Numbered from the stretch's first letter, positions 1-7,303 are shown. The stretch: 23,985 nt of DNA from Roseburia sp. (GCA_017547315.1 JAFYQA010000231.1:1-23985), one strand, 5' to 3'. The notes: generated from the sequence alone by a model not told the origin. Numbers and translations: made by a program.

Positions 1-1
1 A

Positions 2-565
2 CCATTCAAATTATGGTTGGCGCAAGTTGGTAGGGAACGAATGGAAGAAATTATGGATCCGGAGCTTATTGCAGAAAGGCTTGTAACTACATATGAGAGA
101 AAAGGATATTCAAAAGAATGGATTAATCAGCGTTTACAAGCAATAAGTGCTAGAAAAGAATTGACGGATGAGTGGAATAGCAAAGGTGTTTCGGCACCAA
201 GTGAATATGCGATTTTAACAGATGAATTGACAAAAGTTTGGAGTGGAATGACAACGCGCCAATATAAATCTTATAAAGGATTAAAGAAGGAAAGTCTTAG
301 GGACAATATGAGTACAACAGAGTTAGTTCTAAATATGTTGGCAGAAACTGCGACAAAAGATATTTCAAAGGTATCTAATCCGAAAGATTTTGAAGATAAC
401 AAAAGTATTGCACGAAGAGGTGGTGGAGTTGCGGCAGTTGCCAAAGCGGCACTGGAAGAGCAGACAGGTGTTCCTGTGGTTACATCACAAAATGCAATAC
501 AATTAAATCATGTGGTGCAGGCAATGATCGAGGCAAGCGCTTCTACAGTATCACCGGATGCATAG
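2..565 (+). CDS. BRO/DinD-like antirepressor protein, 3' part (partial at window start)
   Basis: The frame is open from the first base and ends at TAG 563-565, so the true start lies upstream. The visible ~187 residues match, from family memory, the C-terminal half of phage antirepressor / DNA-damage-inducible protein D-like proteins that carry a BRO-N domain upstream. Characteristic stretches are WLAQVGRERMEEI, GYSKEWINQRL, a WSGMTTRQYK segment, LKKESLRDNM and TELVLNMLAE. The N-terminal BRO domain itself is outside the window. Such proteins are found in prophages and as chromosomal stress genes; their molecular role is poorly known, and DinD in E. coli antagonises RecA filaments. A TTG at 17 is an internal codon, not a convincing start. 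The next gene begins 43 bp downstream. Confidence 0.7.
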   Translation, partial: PFKLWLAQVGRERMEEIMDPELIAERLVTTYERKGYSKEWINQRLQAISARKELTDEWNSKGVSAPSEYAILTDELTKVWSGMTTRQYKSYKGLKKESLRDNMSTTELVLNMLAETATKDISKVSNPKDFEDNKSIARRGGGVAAVAKAALEEQTGVPVVTSQNAIQLNHVVQAMIEASASTVSPDA

Positions 566-608
566 GTATACATATATTTGTTTGCAGTAACATATAAAGG
601 AGTATAAA

Positions 609-1187
609 ATGGCATTATTTTATTTGATTCGACATGGAGAACCGGATTATGATGCGGTTGCAAAAATTGGTTTTTATGGATTTGGTAGAAGCTTTGCTCC
701 GCTTTCGGAACGTGGAGTGGCACAGGCTGAGCAGACGGCAGAAGATGAAAGACTTATGGATGCAGATTTAATTATTTGCTCCCCATACACCAGAGCGTTA
801 CAAACTGCGGCGATTATTTCGAGGAAAATAAATAAGCAAATTGTAGTAGAGCCGGAACTGCATGAATGGCTTATAGACAAGACAAATTCCATAATGTCCT
901 CAGAGGAAGTGGTTTTGTTAGGAAAAGAGTTTCAGGAGTACGAAGGGGTATATCCGGAAGGACAGGAGATGAAATGGGAGTCTCTTGCGTCTATGCGTGC
1001 GCGAATGAAGTGCGTTGCAGAGAAATATGCGGACTACGGTAAAGTGATTATCGTAGGGCATGGGATGGCATTCCGGACGTTAAAATATATCGAGAATATC
1101 GCACCGGGAGAGATTGTAGAGTGTGAGTATCAAAAGGGGCAGAAGGATTGTGAGTATGCCTTTAATAAGAATATAAAGTTTGCATAA
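609..1187 (+). CDS. histidine phosphatase superfamily protein (phosphoglycerate mutase-like)
   Basis: The 192-residue protein has the histidine phosphatase fold markers. The phospho-accepting RHG motif is at residues 8-10 (LIRHGEPDY), then LSERG, the SPYTRALQTA segment with its conserved arginine, and the second catalytic histidine in VGHGMAFR near residue 155. The length fits the small cytosolic members of the family. The substrate cannot be told from sequence; relatives act on phosphosugars, nucleotides or cobalamin intermediates. The start is supported by AAGGAG 7 bases before ATG 609. It follows the DinD-like gene by 43 bp and could share its transcript. The region after it carries a separate promoter for the MazF-like gene. 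Confidence 0.8.
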   Translation: MALFYLIRHGEPDYDAVAKIGFYGFGRSFAPLSERGVAQAEQTAEDERLMDADLIICSPYTRALQTAAIISRKINKQIVVEPELHEWLIDKTNSIMSSEEVVLLGKEFQEYEGVYPEGQEMKWESLASMRARMKCVAEKYADYGKVIIVGHGMAFRTLKYIENIAPGEIVECEYQKGQKDCEYAFNKNIKFA

Positions 1188-1191
1188 ATTT

Positions 1192-1249
1192 ACGCATTGC
1201 GTTATTGTTGGTTATGTGTTATCATAAATCAAATGATTACGCAATGCGT
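1192..1249 (+). promoter_or_regulatory. promoter framed by two 11-bp palindromes, upstream of the MazF-like gene
   Basis: ACGCATTGCGT (1192-1202) and ACGCAATGCGT (1239-1249) are each odd-centred perfect palindromes and are also reverse complements of each other, 47 bp centre to centre. Between and over them lies a promoter-like pair: TTGCGT (1197-1202), 17 bp, TATCAT (1220-1225) preceded by TGT as an extended -10. The first palindrome covers the -35 element and the second lies just after the expected start of transcription, an arrangement typical of autorepression. The arms could alternatively pair in RNA as a 12-bp stem, but no T-tract follows. Binding is inference. Confidence 0.5.
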
Positions 1250-1278
1250 ATGTGGCGAGATGACAAGAGGGAGAATGT

Positions 1279-1908
1279 GTGTATATTGATTCTTTGCAAA
1301 TAGATAAAATGTTAGAGTGGTTAAAAATAAAATTGAAGTTAGATGCAACGTCTGCTAATGCAAAAAGAAGGATGGTAAAAAGGGGACAGGTATATCGTTG
1401 CAATTTTGGGTGTGGTATTGGTAGCGAAATGAATAAAGAGAGACCAGTGGTGGTAGTACAGAATGATATTGGAAATATGCATTCGGGAAATACAATTGTG
1501 GTTCCAATTACACACGATACTAGTACATTGCCTTGTGTGGCAAATATTAGTACACAGGTTGATTTGAATGGTAATAACATATTAGATGGACAAGCAAATG
1601 CATCAAATATTTTATGTGTAAGTAAAGCACGTCTCGGAGATTTTGTTTGTGAATTATCGAATGAGGAAATGAAAAAGGTGGATGAAGCTATTGCCAAATC
1701 AGTGGATATAATGAAATACTATGCGGAGGTTTCAAAGAAGCTTTTCAAAAGAGAATCTTATATAGAGAAAATAAAGGATGAAAGAAATCGAGCTCAAGAT
1801 GAATTGGCAGAGTTAAGAAAAATTTTGGATATTGATGATAAAGAATCACTAAAAGAATTTGTGGGAAAAATAAAGAAAAAAATTGACAGTAAGGAATGTG
1901 ACTGTTAG
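1279..1908 (+). CDS. PemK/MazF family protein with N-terminal extension and C-terminal coiled coil
   Basis: Residues ~32-150 match the MazF/PemK mRNA-interferase fold. The section starts VKRGQVYRCNFG, continues with KERPVVVVQND (arginine at about residue 55, a catalytic position in MazF) and VVPITHDTS (threonine at about 78, the second catalytic position), and ends with KARLGDF. The GTG start at 1279 is chosen because GAGGGAG lies 6 bases upstream; ATG 1309 and ATG 1372 (the usual MazF start position) lack well-spaced ribosome binding sites. This gives a 31-residue basic N-terminal extension. Residues ~160-209 form a charged, heptad-like helical tail (YIEKIKDERNRAQDELAEL) ending in CDC. At 209 residues it is almost twice the length of classical MazF. 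No antitoxin ORF lies immediately upstream or downstream, so toxin activity is unproven. Confidence 0.75.
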   Translation: MYIDSLQIDKMLEWLKIKLKLDATSANAKRRMVKRGQVYRCNFGCGIGSEMNKERPVVVVQNDIGNMHSGNTIVVPITHDTSTLPCVANISTQVDLNGNNILDGQANASNILCVSKARLGDFVCELSNEEMKKVDEAIAKSVDIMKYYAEVSKKLFKRESYIEKIKDERNRAQDELAELRKILDIDDKESLKEFVGKIKKKIDSKECDC

Positions 1909-1970
1909 TATATAAGTACAAAGAAATCCTTTTCCGATGTGTTAAGGATATTACATGCATTTCAAAGGAG

Positions 1971-1995
1971 AGGAACTCAGTAAGAGTTCCTTTTT
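1971..1995 (+). terminator. intrinsic terminator after the MazF-like gene
   Basis: Perfect 8-bp stem AGGAACTC / GAGTTCCT with loop AGTAA, followed by a run of five T. It separates the MazF-like gene from the ArsR-type regulator that starts 31 bp later. Confidence 0.75.
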
Positions 1996-2025
1996 ATGTA
2001 GTTAATCCAGAAGGGGGAAAGCTCT

Positions 2026-3066
2026 TTGTTATTTGAAAGAATAAGTGATAATTCCATATTTGCATATATACCGGAGATGGAGCCGATTTTTGCTGTAATG
2101 AATTTGTTGCATGGCGGAGAGGTTTCAAAACTATGTGAAGAGGTATATGGAGAACAACAGATAATAACATGGAAAAGAAAGTATCCGTTTTTATTTGAAT
2201 CATCTAAAGCGGTACAGAAGATATACCCATGGGGAATCTGGGATTTTATCATAGATGTACCGTTAGAGGGAATGAACTTGGAACGCTATAAAACATATTT
2301 GCTAGAGATGTCGCAAGTGGACTTCCTTTGGAGACATTTGGATTTAGATTATATCGAAGGCGCGAGTAGAGAATCGTTGCAGACCGCGCTATCGGATGAT
2401 GAAATGTTAAGCCGAGTGTTTGGCTGGGTGGAAAATAGTTGTGATAGCTTTTTATCATTTAAGGCATTTGTACGCGAAACTGGAAGATATGTCGAGGAAT
2501 TTTTTTCATTGGCGATGGAATTACAAAATCCATTATTAGAAGCGGTGTTGGAGAAGTATGAAGGTACAGTGGCTTCTTTGAAAGAAGAGATTGCCACAGG
2601 TGTATGTGAGGTGGGATCGTTTGAATATTCACAGCAGATTATGGGAAAGACGTTTCGTAATCGTGGGCCGTATGAAGAATTCATCTTTGTACCAACCTAT
2701 ATGATGCCGGGAAAGGCATGCAGATTTTTTCATGTGAAGGGAGAGCATAAAAAACAGTTGCTGTTTCTTTCACTCAGAGAGCAGAAACGAAATCAAGAAG
2801 ATGTGGTAAAAGCGTTGAAAGTTATGGGCGATGGAACTAGGTATCAGATACTTAACATATTGGCAAAAGAAGGAACTATGCGAGGTATGGATATTGCCAA
2901 AAGAGTTTCGGTTGCTACCTCGACAGTATCGCATCATATGGAGCAGCTGAAAGAGTGCGGGTTAGTTACAGAAGAGCAGGTAAAGAATTCCAAGTATTAT
3001 GGTTTGAATCGTAACGGTGTGGCTACATTACTCGCAGATTTACAAAAAGATTTAAAAATGGAATAG
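2026..3066 (+). CDS. ArsR-family transcriptional regulator with large N-terminal domain
   Basis: A 346-residue protein. Residues ~262-340 form a winged helix-turn-helix of ArsR type: MGDGTRYQILNILA, then the recognition helix VATSTVSHHMEQLKECGLV, then a wing ending KNSKYYGLNR. The ~260-residue N-terminal part has no motif I recognise; it is rich in aromatic and acidic residues, has no membrane segment, and probably serves as a ligand or protein sensor. No ArsR metal-binding CxC is visible in the HTH. The start is TTG 2026 with AAGGGGG 8 bases upstream. Its own terminator separates it from a downstream ABC exporter whose promoter holds a palindrome, so it most likely represses that exporter. 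The ligand is unknown. Confidence 0.8.
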   Translation: MLFERISDNSIFAYIPEMEPIFAVMNLLHGGEVSKLCEEVYGEQQIITWKRKYPFLFESSKAVQKIYPWGIWDFIIDVPLEGMNLERYKTYLLEMSQVDFLWRHLDLDYIEGASRESLQTALSDDEMLSRVFGWVENSCDSFLSFKAFVRETGRYVEEFFSLAMELQNPLLEAVLEKYEGTVASLKEEIATGVCEVGSFEYSQQIMGKTFRNRGPYEEFIFVPTYMMPGKACRFFHVKGEHKKQLLFLSLREQKRNQEDVVKALKVMGDGTRYQILNILAKEGTMRGMDIAKRVSVATSTVSHHMEQLKECGLVTEEQVKNSKYYGLNRNGVATLLADLQKDLKME

Positions 3067-3075
3067 CAAAACGAT

Positions 3076-3107
3076 AAAAGTCTTGGGTGAAAACCTAAGA
3101 CTTTTTT
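3076..3107 (+). terminator. intrinsic terminator after the ArsR-type gene
   Basis: Ten-base-pair stem AGTCTTGGGT / ACCTAAGACT (one G-U pair) closed by a GAAA tetraloop, flanked by AAAA and a run of six T. Confidence 0.8.
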
Positions 3108-3146
3108 ATTTTTAGAAAATTCATTGTAAAGCAGATTTTTTTTGAA

Positions 3147-3186
3147 TTGACACAAATGGAAAATTCTATTATTATCTAATTAGATA
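3147..3186 (+). promoter_or_regulatory. strong promoter with overlapping 14-bp palindromic operator (ABC exporter)
   Basis: TTGACA (3147-3152), 17-bp spacer, TATTAT (3170-3175): a near-consensus housekeeping promoter. The perfect palindrome TATCTAATTAGATA (3173-3186) starts inside the -10 element and covers the transcription start, the classic position for a repressor. The ArsR-type protein encoded immediately upstream is the obvious candidate binder; this link is inferred from position. Confidence 0.75.
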
Positions 3187-3223
3187 AACATAAAACAACG
3201 TGAATGTAAAAAGAGGAGGCAAA

Positions 3224-3982
3224 ATGGAGACTGTAATAGAAGTAAAGGATTTAAAAAGAGATTATATAACCCATAAAGGTGTGATTCATAGGAAAAAAGA
3301 GGTAATACATGCGGTAAAAGATATTTCATTTTCGGTAGGAAAAGGAGAGATTTTTGGTTTGCTAGGACAAAATGGAGCCGGAAAAACCACAACAATAAAA
3401 ATGCTGACCACACTGCTAGCACCTACAGAGGGCATGTGTAAAGTATTAGGTTATTCGACTTTTGGAGAAGAAAAAAAGATTCGCAGACGAATAAATTTTA
3501 TTTTTGGAGGAGAGTTAGGAGTATATCGTAGGCTTTCCGCCAGAGATAATCTGAGGTATTTTGGAAATTTATATCTAATTGATAAAAAGACACAGGAAGA
3601 AAGAATTGATAGTATCCTAAAATTGGTTGACTTGTACGATAGGGCGGATGATTTGGCGGAAACGTATTCCAAAGGAATGATACAGCGATTGCAGATTGCC
3701 AGAGGACTAATGAATGATCCGGAAATTATTTTTATGGATGAACCGACAGTTGGACTGGATCCACTTGGTGCAAGAATGTTACGGGATATTATTTTGAAAT
3801 TGAAAGAAGAAGGAAGAACTGTACTTTTGACAACGCATTATTTGCCGGAAGCGGAGGAGTTGTGTGACCGCATGGTTATTATGAAAAAAGGAGAAATTGT
3901 TGCGAAAGGGACGCCTACGGAAATTATAGGTGATGCGGCTAATTTAGAGGAAGCATATATTGCTTTGGTGAAGGAGGAATAA
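3224..3982 (+). CDS. ABC transporter ATP-binding protein (ABC-2 exporter type)
   Basis: A 252-residue nucleotide-binding subunit. Walker A is GQNGAGKTT (residues 48-56), the signature is the variant YSKGM (148-152), Walker B is IIFMDEPTVGLDP (168-180), and the switch histidine is in TTH (205). The Q-loop region reads FGGELGVYRRLS, the variant common in drug/polysaccharide ABC-2 exporters of DrrA/NodI type. ATG 3224 is preferred over GTG 3200 because AGAGGAGG ends 4 bases before it. It is the first gene of a tight three-gene operon with two different permeases, from the promoter at 3147. It energises export, probably of a drug, lipid-like or peptide substrate; the substrate cannot be named. 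Confidence 0.92.
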   Translation: METVIEVKDLKRDYITHKGVIHRKKEVIHAVKDISFSVGKGEIFGLLGQNGAGKTTTIKMLTTLLAPTEGMCKVLGYSTFGEEKKIRRRINFIFGGELGVYRRLSARDNLRYFGNLYLIDKKTQEERIDSILKLVDLYDRADDLAETYSKGMIQRLQIARGLMNDPEIIFMDEPTVGLDPLGARMLRDIILKLKEEGRTVLLTTHYLPEAEELCDRMVIMKKGEIVAKGTPTEIIGDAANLEEAYIALVKEE

Positions 3983-3983
3983 C

Positions 3984-4763
3984 ATGGGAAATTCGGTGTT
4001 GATTACGACTATGATATTACAGATGAAACAATCCTTTGCCAGACCGATGTTTCGATTCTGTTTAATAGCAAACCCGATTCTAAATACGATTTTGTTGTAT
4101 GAGATGTTTCGTAATTCCGGGGAAGAAAATTTCGCATCATATGTAATTTTAGGTGCGGGCTTAATGGGAATTTGGAGCTGCATTTGTTTTTCTTCGGCGG
4201 GAGATATCAATAGGGAACGTTATAGCGGTACATTGTCTTTGGTGTTTGCTGCACCGGCAGGATTTGCGAAAATCATTCTAGGAAAAATCTTAGGGAATAC
4301 AATATTGTCATTGACAACTTTGGCTATATCATTAGCAACAGCAGTTATCTTATATCAGACACCTATTGTGCTGGTGAGCCCCGGATATTTTGTGATTGCT
4401 TTTGCTGCGATGATTATGAGTTTTGTGGTCTTTTCGTCTATCTTGGCGTGCTTATTGACTTTGTCGAGAAGAACGACCTTGTACATGAATTGTATCGAAA
4501 TTCCCTTTATTCTGTTATGTGGATTATCGTTTCCAATAGAGATATTGCCACAGTGGGTACAATCGTTTAGTTATTTGCTTGCGCCAACATGGGCGGTAGA
4601 ATTGCTTCGCATGGCAGTAGCCGGAGTAGAAGATATAAATGTATTTTGGAAAAAGATGATGGTGCTTATTATATTGTCTATGATGGGGGCGGTATTTTCT
4701 GCATGGCTTTATCGAAAAATTGATAAACAGGTTAGAATTCATGCAAGTTTGGAGGTGTGTTAG
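3984..4763 (+). CDS. ABC-2 type permease, first subunit
   Basis: A 259-residue integral membrane protein with about six hydrophobic segments, for example near residues 20-35, 50-70, 100-125, 130-155, 165-185 and 230-250. INRERYSGTLSLVFAAP near residues 75-92 is the conserved cytoplasmic coupling segment of ABC-2 permeases (ABC2_membrane). FPIEILPQWVQ is the usual short amphipathic helix before the last transmembrane part. It begins 1 base after the ATPase stop with AAGGAGG upstream and ends 1 base before the second permease start. It should pair with the second permease as a heterodimer. Confidence 0.88.
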   Translation: MGNSVLITTMILQMKQSFARPMFRFCLIANPILNTILLYEMFRNSGEENFASYVILGAGLMGIWSCICFSSAGDINRERYSGTLSLVFAAPAGFAKIILGKILGNTILSLTTLAISLATAVILYQTPIVLVSPGYFVIAFAAMIMSFVVFSSILACLLTLSRRTTLYMNCIEIPFILLCGLSFPIEILPQWVQSFSYLLAPTWAVELLRMAVAGVEDINVFWKKMMVLIILSMMGAVFSAWLYRKIDKQVRIHASLEVC

Positions 4764-4764
4764 A

Positions 4765-5544
4765 ATGGTTCGCAGATTTTTTTCGCAGGCTTTGCTATAT
4801 CATAAAGGCAGAACAGCGGCTTTCAATTTGGCGGAGTTTTTGTGCTTTGATGCTGGATATCCGATTATAACTTTGATTTTCTACTGCCTATTGGCTTCGT
4901 ATAGTTTTCAGACTACAGATTTAACGCATTGGGTGATAGGGAATGCATTTTTAATGTGTACCAATACCTGTGTATTTGGATTGGGTGGAATATTTAACGG
5001 AGAGAGATATTATGGACGGCTTCGCTCGATTGTGGCATCTCCGTGTAATAAGTTAGCGTTGGTTTTGGCAAATGGCGTATATCCAACTATGTTTGCTATG
5101 GTAGCAGTAGCAGGCGGTTTTTTGGTTGGCGGAATCATATTCAAAATAGATTTTTCAGGGATTCATATAGGATTAGCGGTACTCACGATTCTTTGTGCAG
5201 TGCTTGCGGCGACAGGATTTGGATTGCTGTTGGCAGTGTTCGGGTTGATTTCGGATAGTATGCATTTGATTTTAAATGTGGTGAGTTACATCCTAATGAT
5301 TTTTACCGGCGCAGAATTTCCGGTTTCCCAGTTGCCGAAGTGGGGGCAGTGGCTATCGCGATTTTTGCCGTTGACACATTCGATTGAAGCTATGAATGTA
5401 TTGTTTGGAAAAAGCGAAGGGAATTTTTATGCTTTATTATTCGGAGAATTAGGAATTGCTGCATTTTATATGATTAGTGCATGGACAGCATTACGAGGAG
5501 CTGAACTGGCATGTAGAAAAAGTGGTAAATTTGATTTGTTTTAA
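4765..5544 (+). CDS. ABC-2 type permease, second subunit
   Basis: A 259-residue membrane protein, the same length as its partner and built the same way. FNGERYYGRLRSIVASP is the coupling segment near residues 80-96, and FPVSQLPKWGQWLSRFLPLTHSIE is the C-terminal amphipathic helix region. ATG 4765 is chosen because GGAGG sits 9 bases upstream and the start falls just after the preceding stop; extending further upstream would overlap the first permease. Paired paralogous permeases with one ATPase suggest a heterodimeric exporter. The operon ends at the terminator at 5577. Confidence 0.87.
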   Translation: MVRRFFSQALLYHKGRTAAFNLAEFLCFDAGYPIITLIFYCLLASYSFQTTDLTHWVIGNAFLMCTNTCVFGLGGIFNGERYYGRLRSIVASPCNKLALVLANGVYPTMFAMVAVAGGFLVGGIIFKIDFSGIHIGLAVLTILCAVLAATGFGLLLAVFGLISDSMHLILNVVSYILMIFTGAEFPVSQLPKWGQWLSRFLPLTHSIEAMNVLFGKSEGNFYALLFGELGIAAFYMISAWTALRGAELACRKSGKFDLF

Positions 5545-5576
5545 TTGAGACTTGAATATATGTATAGATTACAGAA

Positions 5577-5617
5577 ACGGGACTGGTGCAAAATAACTTT
5601 GCAACAGTCCCGTTTTG
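5577..5617 (+). terminator. intrinsic terminator, end of exporter operon
   Basis: Long hairpin ACGGGACTG..TGCAAA / TTTGCA..CAGTCCCGT with one internal G-A mismatch and loop ATAAC, followed by TTTT. It lies between the convergent exporter operon and glutaminase gene. The minus-strand side has only three T after the stem, so it serves mainly the plus strand. Confidence 0.8.
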
Positions 5618-5627
5618 TATACCACTA

Positions 5628-6545
5628 TTAAAAAATGCTCAAATAAAGCTGTTTGCTCAGGTTCTCCAACAAGTGTATTCCTGCCACACTATTTCCTTTT
5701 TCATCTAAGGAAGGAGAATAAATACCGATTCCCATTTTGGTCGGAACTGCAGCCATGATTCCGCCGCCTACTCCGCTTTTGGCCGGTACGCCTACACGAA
5801 GTGCAAATTCACCGGAGCCGTCGTACATACCACAGGTCATAAGAACGGCATTGACATAACGCGTGTAGTTTATCGGGATAATTCTTTCTGCGCTGCCCGG
5901 TAACTGACCTCTGTTAGCCAGAACAAAACCGATATTGGCTAAATCTTTGCAGGTAACGGAAATAGAGCATGCTTTAAAATAGCAATCTAGTACTTCTTCG
6001 ACATCATCGTCAAGCATTCCGTAAGATTTTAACAGATAGGCTAACGCACGATTTTTATTGCCCCATTTTTTCTCAGAAAGATATACATTTTCATCAATAT
6101 CGATATCCGGATTACCGGATAATTCTCTTGTAAGATTTAAAACGCGATTAAATTTTTCGGTATACGAATCGCCTTTGATGAGTGAACACATTAAAATAGC
6201 GCCCATATTTACCATAGGGTTTAAGTGTTTGCTGTCCAATTTTTCGCCACTCACATTAATGGCATCAAACGGTTTTCCGGTTGATTCTACACCAACCTTT
6301 GAACTGACTGCTTCGATTCCGTTATCCAATAAAGCCTGAAGTAACAGGATGGTTTTCACAATACTTTGGATGGTGAATTTGTGCATATAGTCACCGGAAT
6401 AATAATGCTTGCTGTCGCTTGAAATGATATAGGCACCTAGTTTGTTTGGGTCTGCTTTTGTCAATTCGGGTATATAATTTGCGAGCGCACCTTCTTTTGT
6501 GTAAGAAGCGCATTCTGCAATAAGCTGTTCTAAAAGTTCTTCCAT
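5628..6545 (-). CDS. glsA: glutaminase A
   Basis: Glutaminase of the serine beta-lactamase-like fold, converting glutamine to glutamate and ammonia in the cytosol. The SxxK catalytic pair is QSIVKT (Ser61, Lys64), followed by NPMVNMGAI near residue 110, a tyrosine-rich middle section, and the C-terminal SGVGGGIMAAVP glycine motif characteristic of the family. At 305 residues it matches bacterial GlsA (about 300-330). ATG 6545 is chosen over ATG 6557 because GGAG lies 6 bases before it, while the outer ATG has none. It stands alone on the minus strand with its own promoter. Together with gdhA at 10142 it connects glutamine, glutamate and ammonia pools. Confidence 0.93.
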   Translation of the reverse strand: MEELLEQLIAECASYTKEGALANYIPELTKADPNKLGAYIISSDSKHYYSGDYMHKFTIQSIVKTILLLQALLDNGIEAVSSKVGVESTGKPFDAINVSGEKLDSKHLNPMVNMGAILMCSLIKGDSYTEKFNRVLNLTRELSGNPDIDIDENVYLSEKKWGNKNRALAYLLKSYGMLDDDVEEVLDCYFKACSISVTCKDLANIGFVLANRGQLPGSAERIIPINYTRYVNAVLMTCGMYDGSGEFALRVGVPAKSGVGGGIMAAVPTKMGIGIYSPSLDEKGNSVAGIHLLENLSKQLYLSIF

Positions 6546-6592
6546 GTTTTTCTCCATTTTGCATTTGTTTTTTATAATATGTTGTTTTTATA

Positions 6593-6621
6593 ATAATATC
6601 ATTAGAAACATTTTTGGTAAA
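6593..6621 (-). promoter_or_regulatory. promoter of glsA
   Basis: Read on the minus strand: TTTACC (6621-6616), 17 bp, TATTAT (6598-6593) with TGA directly before it as an extended -10. It lies about 48 bases upstream of the glsA start codon. Confidence 0.5.
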
Positions 6622-6654
6622 GAAACTATTCAAAAACATCAAAAATTCTCCTGT

Positions 6655-6708
6655 TTAACAAAACTTTAACATTTCTACAACATTTCCTAAAAACTCCGGG
6701 TATATATT
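6655..6708 (+). promoter_or_regulatory. 11-bp-spaced direct repeats and -10 upstream of the 11-mer repeat operon
   Basis: TTAACA at 6655 and 6666 and ACAACA at 6677 are spaced exactly 11 bp apart, each followed by an AT-rich 5-mer. A weaker fourth unit (TAAAAA) is at 6688, and TATATT at 6703 could be the -10. No good -35 hexamer is present. Direct hexamers at 11-bp steps replacing a -35 are the format bound by PhoB/PhoP-like (OmpR-class) response regulators. Regulator identity is inference. Confidence 0.4.
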
Positions 6709-6764
6709 CATACCATCGACAGGACAATAATAAAAAACAGAAAACAGTAGTGGAGGAAAATGAG

Positions 6765-6815
6765 ATGGTATTTGAAGTAATTTATTCAATTCTTTATATC
6801 TTTGGATTAATTTAA
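6765..6815 (+). CDS. 16-residue hydrophobic small protein
   Basis: ATG 6765 with GGAGG 8 bases upstream, ending at TAA 6813-6815. The sequence is MVFEVIYSILYIFGLI, a single hydrophobic stretch with one acidic residue. It is too short for a standard gene caller. The ribosome binding site is one of the best in the region and the next gene, a membrane protein, follows 49 bp later. It may be a tiny membrane peptide or a leader peptide controlling the downstream genes. Translation is unproven and I recognise no family. Confidence 0.4.
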   Translation: MVFEVIYSILYIFGLI

Positions 6816-6864
6816 GAAGTAACTTAAAAAAATATTAAATAAGAAAATATGAGGGAAAAAAACT

Positions 6865-7233
6865 ATGTCAGAAGATTTTGAATATACATATTCAGCAACA
6901 GAACAGAAAGAAGTAGAAGCAATCAGAAAGAAATATCTTCCAAAGGAAGAGAATAAAATGGAAGCATTAAGAAAACTTGACAGAAAAGCTGAAAGACCTG
7001 GAACAGTTGCATCGCTTGTAGTTGGTATCATCGGTGCGTTGGTATTTGGAGCAGGTATGAGCTGTTGCATGGTTTGGACAGACAAGTTTTTGGTACTTGG
7101 TATTATAGTGGGAGTTATCGGTATGGTAATGACAGGTGTCGCATATCCGATATACAAGAAAATTACAGCAAAAAAACGTGCGGAATACGCTGAGCAGATT
7201 TTAGCATTAACAAATGAATTAGCAATGAATTAA
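6865..7233 (+). CDS. conserved two-helix membrane protein of unknown function
   Basis: A 122-residue protein. The N-terminal ~45 residues are charged and helical (FEYTYSATEQKEVEAIRKKY, then KMEALRKLDRKAERPGT). Two transmembrane segments follow: about residues 49-72 (VASLVVGIIGALVFGAGMS) and 76-98 (FLVLGIIVGVIGMVMTGVA). The basic C-terminal helix reads YKKITAKKRAEYAEQI. I recall similar uncharacterised proteins in many Clostridia, some annotated misleadingly as dihydropteridine reductase; nothing here supports an enzyme. GAGGG precedes ATG 6865. It lies between the 16-residue peptide and the 11-mer repeat protein, so all three probably form one membrane-associated operon. Confidence 0.75.
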   Translation: MSEDFEYTYSATEQKEVEAIRKKYLPKEENKMEALRKLDRKAERPGTVASLVVGIIGALVFGAGMSCCMVWTDKFLVLGIIVGVIGMVMTGVAYPIYKKITAKKRAEYAEQILALTNELAMN

Positions 7234-7303
7234 TAAATTGAAAATAAGATATAAATAATCATATAACAAAAATAAAGAAAGAATGAGAAACGGAGATAAA
7301 ATT

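Noticed and set aside
1192..1249. Reading the two palindromes as a terminator hairpin for the phosphatase gene
   Set aside because: The arms could pair over a 36-base loop, but no T-run follows and a good extended -10 promoter lies between them, so an operator role fits better.
1212..1697. 161-codon minus-strand open frame over the MazF-like gene
   Set aside because: It is antisense to a recognisable MazF domain, has no ribosome binding site, and shows no family motif. A hidden antisense antitoxin is not supported.
3200..3223. GTG 3200 as start of the ABC ATPase gene
   Set aside because: It would place the AGAGGAGG ribosome binding site inside the coding region; ATG 3224 matches the family N terminus.
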